Assembly: GCA_022059125.1 (NCBI GenBank)
Contig: JAEUWY010000001.1
Location: 4,154,001-4,218,000, forward strand
Direction of reading: 5' to 3'
Length of the DNA: 64,000 bases
Source of the DNA: Corynespora cassiicola
Lineage: Eukaryota > Ascomycota > Dothideomycetes > Pleosporales > Corynesporascaceae
The notes below the pieces were generated by a model, which was not told where the DNA came from, did no database searches, and saw only the letters and a program-made list of their open reading frames with translations. The translations under genes were made by a program, and so were the position numbers. Positions 42,653 through 54,049 of the stretch are shown one piece after another; position 1 is the stretch's first letter; every line of letters begins with the position of its first letter.

Positions 42653-45147
42653 GCTGGTACTTTGTCGAAGTCGGCTACCTCGGCGATGTGACGGAATGCG
42701 CTAGATATCCTTTGGCCACATTGGGAAAATAGCTTATTATGAATGCAATACGATGCAACGGCCCACGAATGTACCGGTGCAAAACGTGGGCTATGTGACT
42801 GACGGATGAATTGCGTCGTTGGAGTGAGCCAGGCTTAGACGTAGATGGTGCCGCTCGCACAAGACAGCAGCATTCCACGTGGGTGACGATTGCTTTTGTT
42901 CGTGTTCAAAGATGGGGTGGCGTAGGGCATTTGGCCTCAGTCCTCAGGGGATACCACGGTTGTAACGCAAGCACTCGCCGGACCCCTGTCTAGTGCCACA
43001 TTGATCTCACCTGCCTAGACCTTCGATGGTGCCAAGCCCAACATAAGGATGGCTGCCGATACGCGAGGCATCACGTAGTCGACGAATAGCACCACTCAGC
43101 TCGGAAAGCATTCTGGAACTACCTAGGTAGACACGGCCCAAGCCAGGTACCCGAATCATCGAAACAGAAACGTTGATGTGCACTCGTCCCGGCGATGTGC
43201 ATGTTTACCTGGAGAAAGGGCAAGGGCCAACCGGAGAATACAGGCAGCCGATTCCAGCCAAGTACAGAGCAGATGCTAGTCGCGCCGATCGAGTATGAGA
43301 GGCAGGTAGAGACGAGGCACGGTCGAAGGAAATGTGATGAAGTGGGGGGACGGGACGAACAGCTATGGCTGAGTGCACCTTGGCGGCAATGCTTGTGGTC
43401 GACTAATGAGATCACAGGCCGTGTGGTTGATGCCAACAGCGCAGGAGTCAAGCAAGCATAGGGTGGGAATGGCCTGCTCGGCCGTGGAATCGAAGGCGCT
43501 CGTCGAGTGCCCTGGAATCCAAGTCAGGCACCCTTGTGCCTCGAACAAGACGAGAGAATAGAGTTCCTGGCAGCCTCGGGAGCTTGGGATGGGTCCCAGA
43601 CTTGGAGGCATAGTCGCACGTCTGACTCAAATAGCAGCGACACCGGCCAAAAGCTAGAAGAGCAACACAATTTCAAGCGACCCTCCCTGCCTGGCCGGGA
43701 GGGTTTCCCCCTCCCCAACATGACGCAGCAGCAGATGGTGGCAGGCTGGTCTACATGGGTGGGAATAAGAAAGCCCACGTCCCCCCCCCCCCCCCTGGCT
43801 GGCTCCTACCATGGAGTGAACTCCTCCGGCGATTGGGGTGGCGGCAGCTGAACAGTGCTCAGCTGTGCAGCACTCGTCGGGATGGCGCACTGGTGTGGGC
43901 GGAGCGAGCTGCTTTTTCGGCCTGTTCCTTGAATGGGTGGCTTTTACGATGGCATATCGCTAGCGCTGGCCCGGAGCCATTGCTGCGAACGGGGAAGTTT
44001 CTTCTGCACAGCGGCTAAAAGCAGGGCGAGTGGCACCGAAGCAGCAGAGGCGCGGTGGGGAATGGGAGCACTGGCAAGAGCATTTGATGAGTGATCTGGA
44101 TCCACGGTCGGCGGGCAGGGAGGGTTTGGATACGGGGAGCCGGTGCGGGCGGGCAGGAGCGCGACCCTGGCTCTCATGGTGGGCTGGGCGTGGTGATTGG
44201 GCCGATGAAGATGTCTCCGGACATGCATGTGCAGGATGCAGACGGGCTGCAGCGAAAATCGCTGTGCCGACATGTCGTTGGCGTCGCGGCGACTGTGGCT
44301 GTCTGGAAGAGCGTCCTGGCGCCGGGGCTGGTCCAGGTGCTGCCGTGGACAGCCTCGTGGAAGCAGGCCCCCGAGCGTCGTGGCGATGGTGATGGCGGTG
44401 GTGCCCATGAATCACGGAGGGGCCTTCGCGACGGGCCTTCTGGAATGATATCGCCTCAGGTTTGACAGCCAGCCACGAACTACTCGACTAAAAGGGGCAT
44501 CAGACGGGCGCGGCGGGACTGGCTCGAGGCTCGAGGCCCGAAGCGGCATGGAGCCATCTGATCGACATTGGGCCTTGCCCAGATTGCCGACGCCAGCCCA
44601 GGCTCCTGGAAAGACTTTGGACCTCAGCCGTGATGACTGCCATGTGCGAATGGGCGCCGTGGCTGCGCTGGCAAACGCTCGCCGCCCAGCCGTGTTGCAT
44701 GCATGCAGTGCGAGGGCAGACTTGGCCGAAGGCGGCTGCGGCTGGACATGGTGATGGTGGTGGTAGTGGTGGACGACGACGACCACGACGACGACCACGA
44801 CGACTGGGCACGACTACGCGGGCGGGGCGCGCTTGCAGGCGTGGACGGCGACGTGAGATCCCCCATGCTCCACGGCCTTCCCGTCCGCTCAACCAGGGAC
44901 GGGCGGGGCCTGTCTACAAATACCCAGGCAGGTGCGTGCCTCCCGCTGGCTGCTGTCCGTCGTGCCCACCGCCCTCATTTCCTGTCGTCCCTCGCGGACC
45001 TCCTTCCGCCCATCGCCAATCCCCCGCCTGCTCGCGTGCCTGCATCCATTCCGAGCCCGTTTCAGGCCTTTATAGTCATTCACCCTTCACCCTTCACCAC
45101 CACCACCACCTCCTCCTCCTCCTCCTCCTCCCCGCTGCGCCGCCAAC
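42653..45147. other. Long gap without recognisable genes
   Basis: About 2.5 kb. Openings of 60-150 codons occur in several overlapping frames but none shows a domain or splice-joined homology. A 15-base C run is at 43781-43795, a GACGAC/ACCACGACG tract at ~44770-44802, and a CACCACC/CTCCTCC-rich leader at ~45096-45132 just before the RGS gene. A lineage-specific gene or long non-coding RNA could hide here but I cannot support one. Confidence 0.45.
43781..43795. repeat. Poly-C tract of 15
   Basis: An uninterrupted run of 15 C in intergenic DNA. Length may be uncertain from sequencing. Confidence 0.8.
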
Positions 45148-46643
45148 ATGGTCTATTCTCTTGCATACCGACGCCCGTCGCGTGTGGCCCGCCACTCTGC
45201 CTCCCAGGAGTCGCTCTCGGGCGAGCAGAAGCAAAAGTCCATCAATGGCTCCCTCCAGTCTGGCAGCAGCGGCATGTCCCATGGCATCCCCGAGCCTCTG
45301 TCCTTTGACCGCATCATCTCTGGCGGCACCTGCCCGGTACCTTCCCCCTGCCATGCTCTGCGAATGTGCCCACGTGCTAATGCAGCCCGCAGCCTTGCAC
45401 CACTCGTGACTTCATGAACTATCTCAAGTACATCGAGCTGGCTGCCGAGAACCTCCAGTTCTTCCTCTGGTACCGTGACTACGCCAAGCGCTTCGACGAG
45501 CTGCCAGACAAGGAGAAGGCCCTGTCTCCCACCTGGGTCGACGATGGCACTGACGCCGATGCCCAGCCTCGCCCCAAGCGCGTCAGCCCGGAGACGAATG
45601 CCATCTTCCAGGGAACAGACTTTGCCGACCAAGTCAAGGCATCCGACCCAGAGAAGACCAACAACCCATTCTTCACTCCGCCACATACCCCAAACAGCGA
45701 TGTTGAACAGGCCCGCGACGCTGGGCTATCGTATGAGTCTGATGCTGGAAGCTTGACTACTGGAGGAGGAGGAAGGATTGATCACGCCCAGCGCGCCAAC
45801 GAAGCATTTGACACGGCCGGACTCAAGTGGAAGCCCTGTAAGTACATCCACCTCCCCCTTCCCCCTCCTCTCGAGTACAAACTACAGTTCAGATCCTGAT
45901 CCACCGCAGTGTCCGTCCAGCCTTACCGCGAGGAAATCACTCGCATCATCTCCATCTACGTGGCCGATGGTGGCGCTCGTCAGTTGAACCTCTCTTCCAA
46001 GGAGCGTGCTAGTCTGCTCCACGCTCTTCAAAACACCACACACCCGTCTGCCTTCTCCGATGTCATCACCACGGTCGAGTGGTCGCTGCGCTGCCAAGCT
46101 CACCCCAACTTCATCCGATGGACCATCTGCAACGGCAACCGTCCCCGTGTTGTCTTTGCTCGTGGCCTCGGTGTTGGCGGTATCGTTGGCGGCCTCATCG
46201 CTGCCATCCTCATCACCCTGAGCAGTGCTGGTCGTGCCTGGCGGGTACTGTCCATCATCGGCTTCCTCATTGGCATATCCACTCTTATCGCTGCTTGGAA
46301 GGGCATGTGCGTGGTTCTCCACGGCATGCATCATCGCCATTTGCGCCCGTGGGAGCTCTTCGCTTCGGATGACGAGCCCGCTGGCTTCGACATGAAGGGC
46401 GATTCTTTCGACAGTCTGGTCTCGAATGCTACCAGCAATAGCTACGAGGACGAGCCGTGGGTCGCCAAGTACGACAAGCGCAACATTATCCGCAAGATCT
46501 TCGACCGCGAGGTCTGGATTCAGGAGCCAGCCCTTCGTCAGATCCAGGACACCATCTTTGTCCAGGCCCTGCTTGGCTCCTTCATCCTCTCCGTTGTCAT
46601 CGTCGGCATCTTCTGTGCCTTCCCTTCCGGTAACTACTTTTAG
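45148..46643 (+). CDS. Rax1-like RGS-domain membrane protein
   Basis: Exons 45148-45336, 45393-45837 and 45910-46643 give 455 residues. The N-terminal half has an RGS-type opening (LSFDRIISGGTCPPCTTRDFMNYL, AAENLQFFLWYRDYAKRF) interrupted by a polar insert, then helices that close the domain (AFSDVITTVEWSLRCQAHPNFIRWT). The C-terminal half has three hydrophobic helices (~305-325, ~333-352, ~430-450) and a conserved GMHHRHLRPWELF loop. This order matches yeast Rax1 and the fungal RgsB/Rax1 proteins, which act in bud-site selection in yeast and in growth and stress responses in aspergilli. Classical GAP activity on a G-alpha is not certain for this subgroup. Start at 45148 has context CAACATGG. 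Confidence 0.87.
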
Positions 46644-47199
46644 TCGCCAATGGTGGATGATGGCTTTCCTTTTCGCATCAATCCTCTCTCCTTTACCATC
46701 TGTCTTATACCCCGTCACGGCACTTCATCTTGAGTCCGATTTAAGGCGACTCTACCCTTCATAACGTCCAATTCCCATGTCGTCGGGGCTTTCACAAATC
46801 GGCGCCATGGTGGTAACGAGTATATGCAATCTTTTCAATGGGCTGGTCATGTAACATAATCTACACCACATACGACGGGGGTCGGAGAAGAGCGTGCATG
46901 GTAAACACGTCAATATAATCGTCCCGGAATGGAATTGTTCTTCTTTTCTTTGCAGTCCCTTTCTTTTGGCGTTGGTATACTTGTAGTATATGCGTCCCGC
47001 CTGATTTGCGCCATAGCCATCTAGCATGGCTTTTTGTAAACGTCGTACAAAGGGATGGGGCAATGGAGCGCCATGTCAGATTGTATATACAGTCTGTGCT
47101 GACTCGAATCGAAGGCATGAATGGGGTTGATGGACTTGAGTCACAATAAGAAACCACGCTCTAAACAGATGGTGCCAAGGGCATCGAGGTTGGGGACGT
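46644..47199. other. Convergent 3' flank, no gene seen
   Basis: About 560 bases between the RGS gene and the P450 stop codons. Nothing beyond probable 3' UTRs. Confidence 0.5.
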
Positions 47200-48911
47200 C
47201 TAGTCACCCCACACGACGGGATTCAACCGCACGCGCATGCCATTGATGGGCTTGCTCGTAATGGTGCCCCCAACCTGCACCACTTCGTTCGGGTCCGCCA
47301 TCTCCACCTCAAAGCTCCCAATCAGACTGGCAACGAGCGCCCTGAGCTCGGCCCGGGCGAACCTTTCCCCAATACAGCTCCTGGGGCCATGCAAAAAGGT
47401 CAAGAAGGAGTAGTTGCTGTCGGCGCCGCCGTTCATGGTGGCCCGGCCCGTCTCGGCATCGATCCAGCGCTCCGGGCGGAACACGTCGGCGTCGGCGCCC
47501 CACAGGTTGGGATCTCGGTTCGTGGCCCACGGCACCACGAACATGATGGTGCCCTTGGGCACAAAGTGCCCGCAGATGGACGTGTCGCGGTTGGCCACGC
47601 GCGACGTCATGGGGATGGTGGGGAAGAGCCGGAGCGTCTCGTTGCAGACGGCGTTGAGGTAGGGCATGGACTCGAGCAGCGAGGCCAGGTCGAAGTCTGG
47701 GGCTGAGAGGGCCTTGGGGTCCGGGATGTTGGCGTGGATCTCGGTGCGCAGCTTGGTCTGGATGGCCGGGTTGATGGCCAGGAGGTGCGTGGTCCATGTC
47801 AATGCCGAGGATGTGGTCTCGTGCCTGCCAGTAGGTCAGAAGAGGAGCGCAAACGTTGGGGGGGGGGGACGCATCAGTCAGCGGTCGGGGAGAATACTGA
47901 CCCTGCGGCTAGGAAGGTGAGCAGTTGGTCTACCAGTCCGTCGTCGGCAAAGTTGTTCGACCTGATCATGGTGCTCAGGATATCCACGCTCTCCTGGCTC
48001 TCCTGCTTCATCCTATTCTTCTTGTCAATCACAAAATCCCTGCAGATTGTCTTCAACCTTGTGGTGGTGATTTTGACTCGCTCATGCAGCCTCCATGGCA
48101 GTGCCTTGAGGAGCCATGGTGGGAGCAGCAGATGAGAGATGAAGTACGCGGCCTTTTCCGTTGTCGGCTCGAGGATTTCCTCGTACGTCTCGATAAGCTC
48201 GTCCTGGCCATTCCGCAGTGACCCAATGTCACGGCCCATGCCGGCGAGTCCGATGATGTCCAAGGTGACCTGGGTAGAGAAGTGGCCAATTTCAAGAATC
48301 TTGTCGGGCTTACCCTCTATGGCGGCCGTGACAGCTCGGCAGAGCTCAATGGATTTGGACCAGAAGACGGGGTACAATTCCTTGATGTGGCGGAAGCTGA
48401 AGGCAGGCATAATCTGCTTTCTCTGGTGCCTATGCTCGTCTCCTTCGGTCATGAGCATGCCGTCGCCGAGGAACTTGCGCAGGAACACGCGCACCCACAG
48501 GGGCTTCTCAAAGTCATAGCTCTTGTGCACCAAGACATCCGACAAGGCGGCCGGGGAGGTCAAGATGAGGCGGTCCACGTGGAAAAAGCCCCGGACATAG
48601 ATCAGGCCCTCGTTGGGCGTCTCCTTGATCAACTCCAGATGTGGACTGCCGATTGGCTTCTTGAACATGAACAGGCCATGGCCAATGATGGGACGGAACC
48701 CACGCGGAGGCTTTGGCAGGTGCCGCAGGGGGCTGCGGAAGAAGGGATAGACGACGAGCCAGTAGGTGCTGAAGAGGCTCCAGTTCTTCAGGGAGAAGAT
48801 GAGGAAGAAGGAGGTGAGGGTGCCCTTGGGGAAGACATTGGGGAAGAGATACGAGGCGACGGCAGACTCGGAGAGCGAGAACAGCACTAGATTGATGGGT
48901 GACAGTTGCAT
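47200..48911 (-). CDS. Cytochrome P450 monooxygenase
   Basis: Minus-strand exons 47902-48911 and 47200-47824 give 544 residues. The N-terminus has a hydrophobic anchor with a PKPPRGFRPIIGH hinge, so it should sit on the ER. Core P450 motifs are present: AGHETTSS (I-helix oxygen site, Gly337-Thr341 region, reconstructed across the intron), ETLR (K-helix), FRPERW and the heme loop FLHGPRSCIGERF with ligand Cys487. The intron (donor GTCAGT, acceptor GGCAG) contains an 11-base G run at 47858-47868. An in-frame ATG at 48941 would add ten residues. Substrate is unknown. An MFS exporter and a luciferase-domain membrane protein follow upstream on the same strand, which suggests joint use in secondary metabolism or detoxification. 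Confidence 0.94.
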
Positions 48912-49699
48912 GGTGCGTTGTGACGGAGGGGTGTCAGTCAACGAAGACGCTCAACCTAGGACTCTATTTGAACGTCTCGGTCCCTGAGCCCAGGCGGGAG
49001 CTTGTCGAGGCAGAGCCACGTCGCGGGCAAATTGACTGACGCGAGCGCATCGCAAATGAAGCAGTTGGAGCGTGGCGCCGCCTCTAGTGACGTCGAGCCT
49101 CGGCACCTAAAGTCTATCTTGGTCGCTGTTTGGCCATGGCTGCGCTTGCGACTGGCGCCATTGCTGAAACGTGGGGAACCCAGCCCGGCCGCTTGCGGTT
49201 AGCATTGCGACCGCGCCAGTCATATTTATACCGTACCGCCGCCTGACACCACCACCACCACCATCAACGTGGGGATACGCCGACGGCACTGGACGAGCCC
49301 GAGTGTCGTCGATCGCGGCCATGAGGTGCGGCTGCAACCGAGGCCCCAGCTGGCAGCACATGCGACGGCATCGACGGCATCCGGGCCACCACACCGGCCC
49401 AGTATACGCACGACATGGTGCCCAATGCCTCGATCCCCATGCAGCAAGCCCCGCCCGGGAGCGAAGCTTGATGGCGGCGTTCAAAACTCGTCGCTGCTTC
49501 TCCTTGGTAGCAAGTGGCTCAAGCTTCAAGTCAGTCTGGGTTAACATTTGGACATTGTTTCAACAGCAGCGACATTCCGGGGCGCTGCATCAACCTGCTT
49601 TGGTCATCGGAACTTTGGTAACACATCTGAAAACTGGTAACATTTCAATCTGAAAACAACACATCAGCCGCCGTGCTCCATGAACGAGCGCCTCTGGCA
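48912..49699. other. Gap between P450 and MFS genes
   Basis: About 790 bases; it holds the P450 promoter and MFS 3' end. A CACCACCACCACCATC tract lies at ~49248-49266. No gene seen. Confidence 0.5.
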
Positions 49700-51475
49700 C
49701 TACATTTCGGCATGCGTCGTAATTCCCCATTTGTCCAACAAATTATGCCGATGCCAGTAGCTCCTGTACTTCTTGCCCCAGAAGAAGAAGACTGGTGTGG
49801 TCAGCGTCATGGCGAACGCAATGCCCCCGAACGTGTAGAAGACGACCTCCGGGCCCGCTTCCGTGGTCCAGTCGTTGACAAAGTATGAGAAGCCATAGAA
49901 GAGCAGGTTTTTGAACACCATGTTGGCAATGAAGACCTCGCAGGACATCTCCCGGTATGCGTCGATTGCGTAGGCAGACGCAGAGATGGCCGCGCAGACG
50001 ATGCCGAAGAGATCCATGCCGTGCATCGTCGCCGTGGCGTAGTATGAGTAATGGTTCTCGCACATGTAGCCAAAGGCGAAGAGACCGACGCCGGTCAGCA
50101 GTGACGGGATCATCCCAAGCAATCGATACTCGGGTTCGTAGATGCCGCCATTCCTCTTCGCGCACCATTTTATGAGCGGATCAAGGCTAGCACCAAGGAA
50201 TAGCGAGCCAAGAAGTCCACCAAGAAACGGCCCCAGCGAGAGGTAGCCAACCCCCGCTGCCGATAGGTTGTACGGCGGGAACATGAAAATCTGAGCCATG
50301 GCATACGATTGAGCGACGAAGAATGCAGTCAGACCCCCGGTGACAATCACCATCCACAGGATGGCCAGATTGAGGCACACGGCAAAGGGGGCAATCAGGA
50401 GCTGTATGAAATTGTCGTCCGAGTATGTCCCCGTGAATATTGCCAGCTGCTGAACGAATGTCTTTTTTGGGCGAAGCGCTAGATTCGTCGAAGTCGCCGT
50501 CTCGACGTGAGCAACGTGATCGCTTTCGGCCTTGGATTCGTCGCTGTTGTTGCCGTGCCTCTTCTCTGTCGCAGCAAGATCCGCCAGTCTATCGTCAGCG
50601 AGCTCATCGATGTCGTAGCGATGGTCTCGGTTGTAAGCAGTCTCGGGTACGAAGAAGTACAGAAGTACGACCTCTAGTGCGGTGAAGGCTATGAGGATGT
50701 GGAAAAGATATCGCCAGCCCAGATTCTGGGCAATGGGGCCGACAATGATGGCCGAGAAGTTGGATGCTGCGCCGAGAATGAACTGCATTAGGGTCATGAA
50801 ATAGCCGCGTTGATGAACAAAGTACAAATCCCCGATCATGGAGATGACGAGAGATTCGAAGGCCGAGCTAGTGGGAATTTAGTCGAGGCGTGGACGTCGG
50901 TAGGGAGCGAAACTCACATCGAACCACCCTGAAGGATCCTCGCCGCGAGAAGGCCGTCGTAACTGTATGCTGCACTGCCGACTACAGTACCCAGCAGCCC
51001 GAAGAAGGAGGAGAGGAGGAGCATTGGTCTTTTGCCCCATTTCCTACCACAGGCTGACACAAATGGCCCTGAACAAGCAGTGACGAGAAGCATGTATCCA
51101 GATATAACGGTGATGTCGCCAACGTCCCTTTGGAAATCCATTGCAATGACCACCAGGGCAGGTGAGAGAAGAGGGGCGAGCACGGCAGCATAGAGGGTGG
51201 AGCCATATGCGATGATGACCATGATGGTAAACTTCTTCGCATTCGACCAGTTCAAGGGATCATTGGGGTCCTCGGATCTGGCATTGTCAGACTCGATGGC
51301 GTCCGTCGTGGATGGAAACCTACGGCTGGGGGATGAGGATGATGTCTGCATCCTTGCCCGTGCCATGCTTCAGGCCAGCAGTAGCCTCTGACCTCTCATG
51401 CTCCTGCTCACTCAGTACGACAGTGGCGGGAACGTGCTGCAGATGCTTGTCCTCAAGGACACCTAGGAAACCCAT
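49700..51475 (-). CDS. MFS (DHA1-type) drug exporter
   Basis: Minus-strand exons 51324-51475, 50918-51277 and 49700-50867 give 559 residues. The N-terminal tail (MGFLGVLEDKHLQHVPATVVL..., then LIPQPSEDPNDPLNW across intron 1) is typical of fungal DHA1 exporters with the SEDPNDPLNW entry to the first helix. About 12 hydrophobic helices follow with a central acidic loop (~260-310); CGRKWGKRPMLLL is the MFS loop 2-3 motif. The substrate is unknown; the neighbours make export of a P450 product plausible. Introns: GTAGGT..CCAG and GTGAGT..CTAG. The start at 51475 was chosen over 51505 because MGFLGVLED is the family opening. Confidence 0.92.
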
Positions 51476-52134
51476 GATGGACACGCAGTCAGTGATGTCT
51501 TGCAAAGTTTTGACACGGGCTATGGTGGTTCCAGAAGATCAACAAGCGCGAGACCGTCCCCTTATGAACATTGCCGGCGTTAGCTCTGTCCCGTCCCGTC
51601 CCAGGCGGTTGGAGACAGCTTTCCTACATCACAACGCGCCTAAACGGTCGGGCCTCCACGCGCCTCGCACATCCCCCCCTTGTGGGGTTGGAAGTTCATT
51701 TCAGGCCCCACAAAACCGGGACTTGGCTAGTCCTAAGAGGCTACATTTGGAGATACCCTGCCCATATCCCTCGGTTCTAACGCTGTGCTCAATGTCCTTA
51801 TCTCGTCTGCATCGTAGACGCAGGTCAGATTGCGATATTACATACATCAAGGGGTTGAGTTTGATGGGCTTCAGATGCAATGGTGAGGTGATGCGGAAGT
51901 ACTGCCACTTGGACAAAGGGATAAGGATTCTGGCCGATTTGGGGGAACACATAGCGCAGGATACCCCATGGCGCCTAGGGGACCAGTCTAACCACAAAGT
52001 GCGGAGACACGGAGCTACCCCGCAAAATCGAACGGATGCGCTCTCGCCCCACAGTCGTCGAGTACGGGGACCATGTGGGAGAGCAGCGCAGCCCTCAGCC
52101 ACCCAAGTACCGACCCCCCCAAGAGGCTGGTCTC
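51476..52134. other. Gap between MFS and luciferase-domain genes
   Basis: About 660 bases with no supported coding region; it contains the MFS promoter. Confidence 0.5.
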
Positions 52135-52950
52135 CTACTCCAAGTCCTCGCGCGTGCCCGTCATGAACTTGATCGCTGCCTGCACGATGGCTATGGCAAT
52201 GTCAAGTTCCGCAGCATCCCGCGGGGCGTAAATCAGGATGTAGTTGACGGGCAGGCTAAACCCTACCACCTTTTCCATCCCGGGCGCGCCTGCAAAGCCG
52301 TGGCGCTGGCCCCATCCGGCCTCCATAATCTTCTCGCAGTCTGCAGGGTGTAGTACAGCATGTATAGTGCCGTCCAGACCCGCGTGCAAATGAGTGATCT
52401 CGCCGCGCATTTGCTGGGCCATCCCATGCCACTCCCTTGAGCTGGACACGAACATGGCCGAGTGATAGCGTTCCAGCAGGCTCTTCTTGATTTCGACCAA
52501 GCCCTTCGTTTGTGCTGCCTTTCCCAGGCGTCCGTAACGTTCGATGAGGAGCTGCCGAAGCTGCTCACTCGGCAATTGCTCCACTTGTCTTTGGGGTATG
52601 GGGTGCGGTCCGATCGTTGGCCGCCGCGACCTTCGCTTTGGAGGGTAGTCTTCAGCTAAGAAGCCTGGCTGGTCGACGAAAGGCAAGCTTTTGTCTCGGT
52701 AAGGCGCTGTCGACAGTTGTTCACGCGTCATTAGGCGCAGCACGTTGGTCACTAGCCAGCCCCCGATGTTGTATGGAAGGCCGCCTGGACCATACCCAAG
52801 GTAAATCCGATAGTCGTAGATGGCAAACGGGACAATGATCGCGAAGCTGAGCGCCGTGAGAGACGCGGCGCGATGGCTTCGAATCGTCTCGCCAACCCCA
52901 CTCTCGTTGACAATCTTCGAGATGCGTTCAAGGCTCAGCGAGGACGCCAT
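52135..52950 (-). CDS. Membrane-anchored fungal luciferase-domain protein
   Basis: An uninterrupted 271-residue frame. A hydrophobic segment at ~28-46 (AASLTALSFAIIVPFAIYDY) should anchor the protein. The C-terminal ~95 residues (GEITHLHAGLDGTIHAVLHPADCEKIMEAGWGQRHGF... and NYILIYAPRDAAELDIAIAIVQAAI) match the small fungal domain that family databases name 'luciferase domain'. The name is historical; nothing here shows light emission. A basic Pro-rich stretch (PPKRRSRRP) lies between. Members often sit near oxidative or secondary-metabolite genes. This copy follows the P450 and MFS genes in the same direction. Function is unknown. Confidence 0.82.
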   Translation of the reverse strand: MASSLSLERISKIVNESGVGETIRSHRAASLTALSFAIIVPFAIYDYRIYLGYGPGGLPYNIGGWLVTNVLRLMTREQLSTAPYRDKSLPFVDQPGFLAEDYPPKRRSRRPTIGPHPIPQRQVEQLPSEQLRQLLIERYGRLGKAAQTKGLVEIKKSLLERYHSAMFVSSSREWHGMAQQMRGEITHLHAGLDGTIHAVLHPADCEKIMEAGWGQRHGFAGAPGMEKVVGFSLPVNYILIYAPRDAAELDIAIAIVQAAIKFMTGTREDLE

Positions 52951-53555
52951 GGAAGAATTCGTGAATGTTTCTTAGGCTGTTGGGAATTAGACAATGTTTA
53001 AATAGAGCTATGTGGCGGTGGTGTGACGGTCGAGTCGTTCGGCAGCCCCTAGCGCAGCCGCCGCCTGCCCCGAATCCATCGCGCCGCCAAATTTGGTCTA
53101 CCTTTGTTACAGCTCGGATGCTTTTGTGATAAAGTCGTCAGTCTTCAGCTCAGCATAATTTGTTTTCGGGTTCGGGCAAGTTTTGTGACTCTGGCGTCTG
53201 GAAGGCAGCTCATACACATCCTCAATTAGCCTGATTGGTCGATCAAGAGATATCGTGACTGCGACCAGACTGTACTCGCAAATCGCCTAGTGCTTACCAT
53301 GCCTGGTGTTTGTATTATTGGGTATCGGCAAGAATGCCCCTCGTCAGGATTACCTGCGGCCACAAAGGTGACATGAATGGCAGCATGGCTACCCTAGATG
53401 ACATTCCTCACGTAAGAGAATCACCTGAGGATAGGTATTTGTTGACAAGCCCCCACAAACCCGGCGTAGCCAAAGAGAAAAAAAATGAAAGAAAAAAAGA
53501 CCCCCGAGGTCCATCACGCCTCTCGTGGATGTTGATTGGCAAAGCCACCATCTAA
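52951..53555. other. Gap, no gene seen
   Basis: About 600 bases between the luciferase-domain gene start and the decayed coiled-coil gene. A purine run at ~53479-53500. No gene. Confidence 0.5.
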
Positions 53556-54049
53556 TCATGGCTCATCCTTGAACCCCGAACCCATCAACTTTCCAAGAGT
53601 GGACCATGTCTTCTCGATTCGGTCCATTTTCTCTTCGGCTTGAAGCCTCTTGCACAATCCTGTTCCAAGCTCATCGTTCGCTCGCTCCAAACCGCGTGAC
53701 ACCTTGTTATTGATTTTTTCGAGCTCTGTCACTTTCTATTTCTCGATACGAAGCGTAGCCTCCAGGGCCCTCAAGTCTTTCTCCACCCGTACCTATGCTT
53801 TGTTGTCATGTCGGACCTTTCCATCTGCATATTTCAGCTCCTTCTTGAGTTGTTTGATGGATGCGGCTTGGCGGTCTTCTGTGCTAGGTACAACCGTGAC
53901 AGAGCTGGCCCATGCCACAGTCGGACCAAAAGTTTCAAGGATAAGAATCGGAGACTTACTGAAGAGTGAGAACGAACAAAAGAACCGCCCTCAATCTTGG
54001 GTGTGACTTCGTGTTCAGAATCAGAATCAGATCCGTCGCTGCTCGACAT
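53556..54049 (-). pseudogene. Decayed coiled-coil protein gene
   Basis: On the minus strand a start (MSSSDGSDSDSEHEVTPKIEGG at 54049) is followed by an intron-like gap and then a long heptad-patterned reading (EDRQAASIKQLKKELKYAD, RVEKDLRALEATLRIEK, KVTELEKINNK, LERANDELGTGL, MDRIEKTWSTLGKLMGSGFKDEP) that ends in TGA at 53556. Two in-frame TAG codons break it, one after DNKA and one after RIEK; in both the preceding sense codon would be CAG if the T were C. The intron join also leaves a one-base phase problem. The coiled-coil pattern on both sides of each stop is strong evidence that this was once coding. A GT..AG pair (GTCCGA to AAATAG, 81 nt) could splice out both stops, so decay is likely but not certain. 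Confidence 0.6.
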
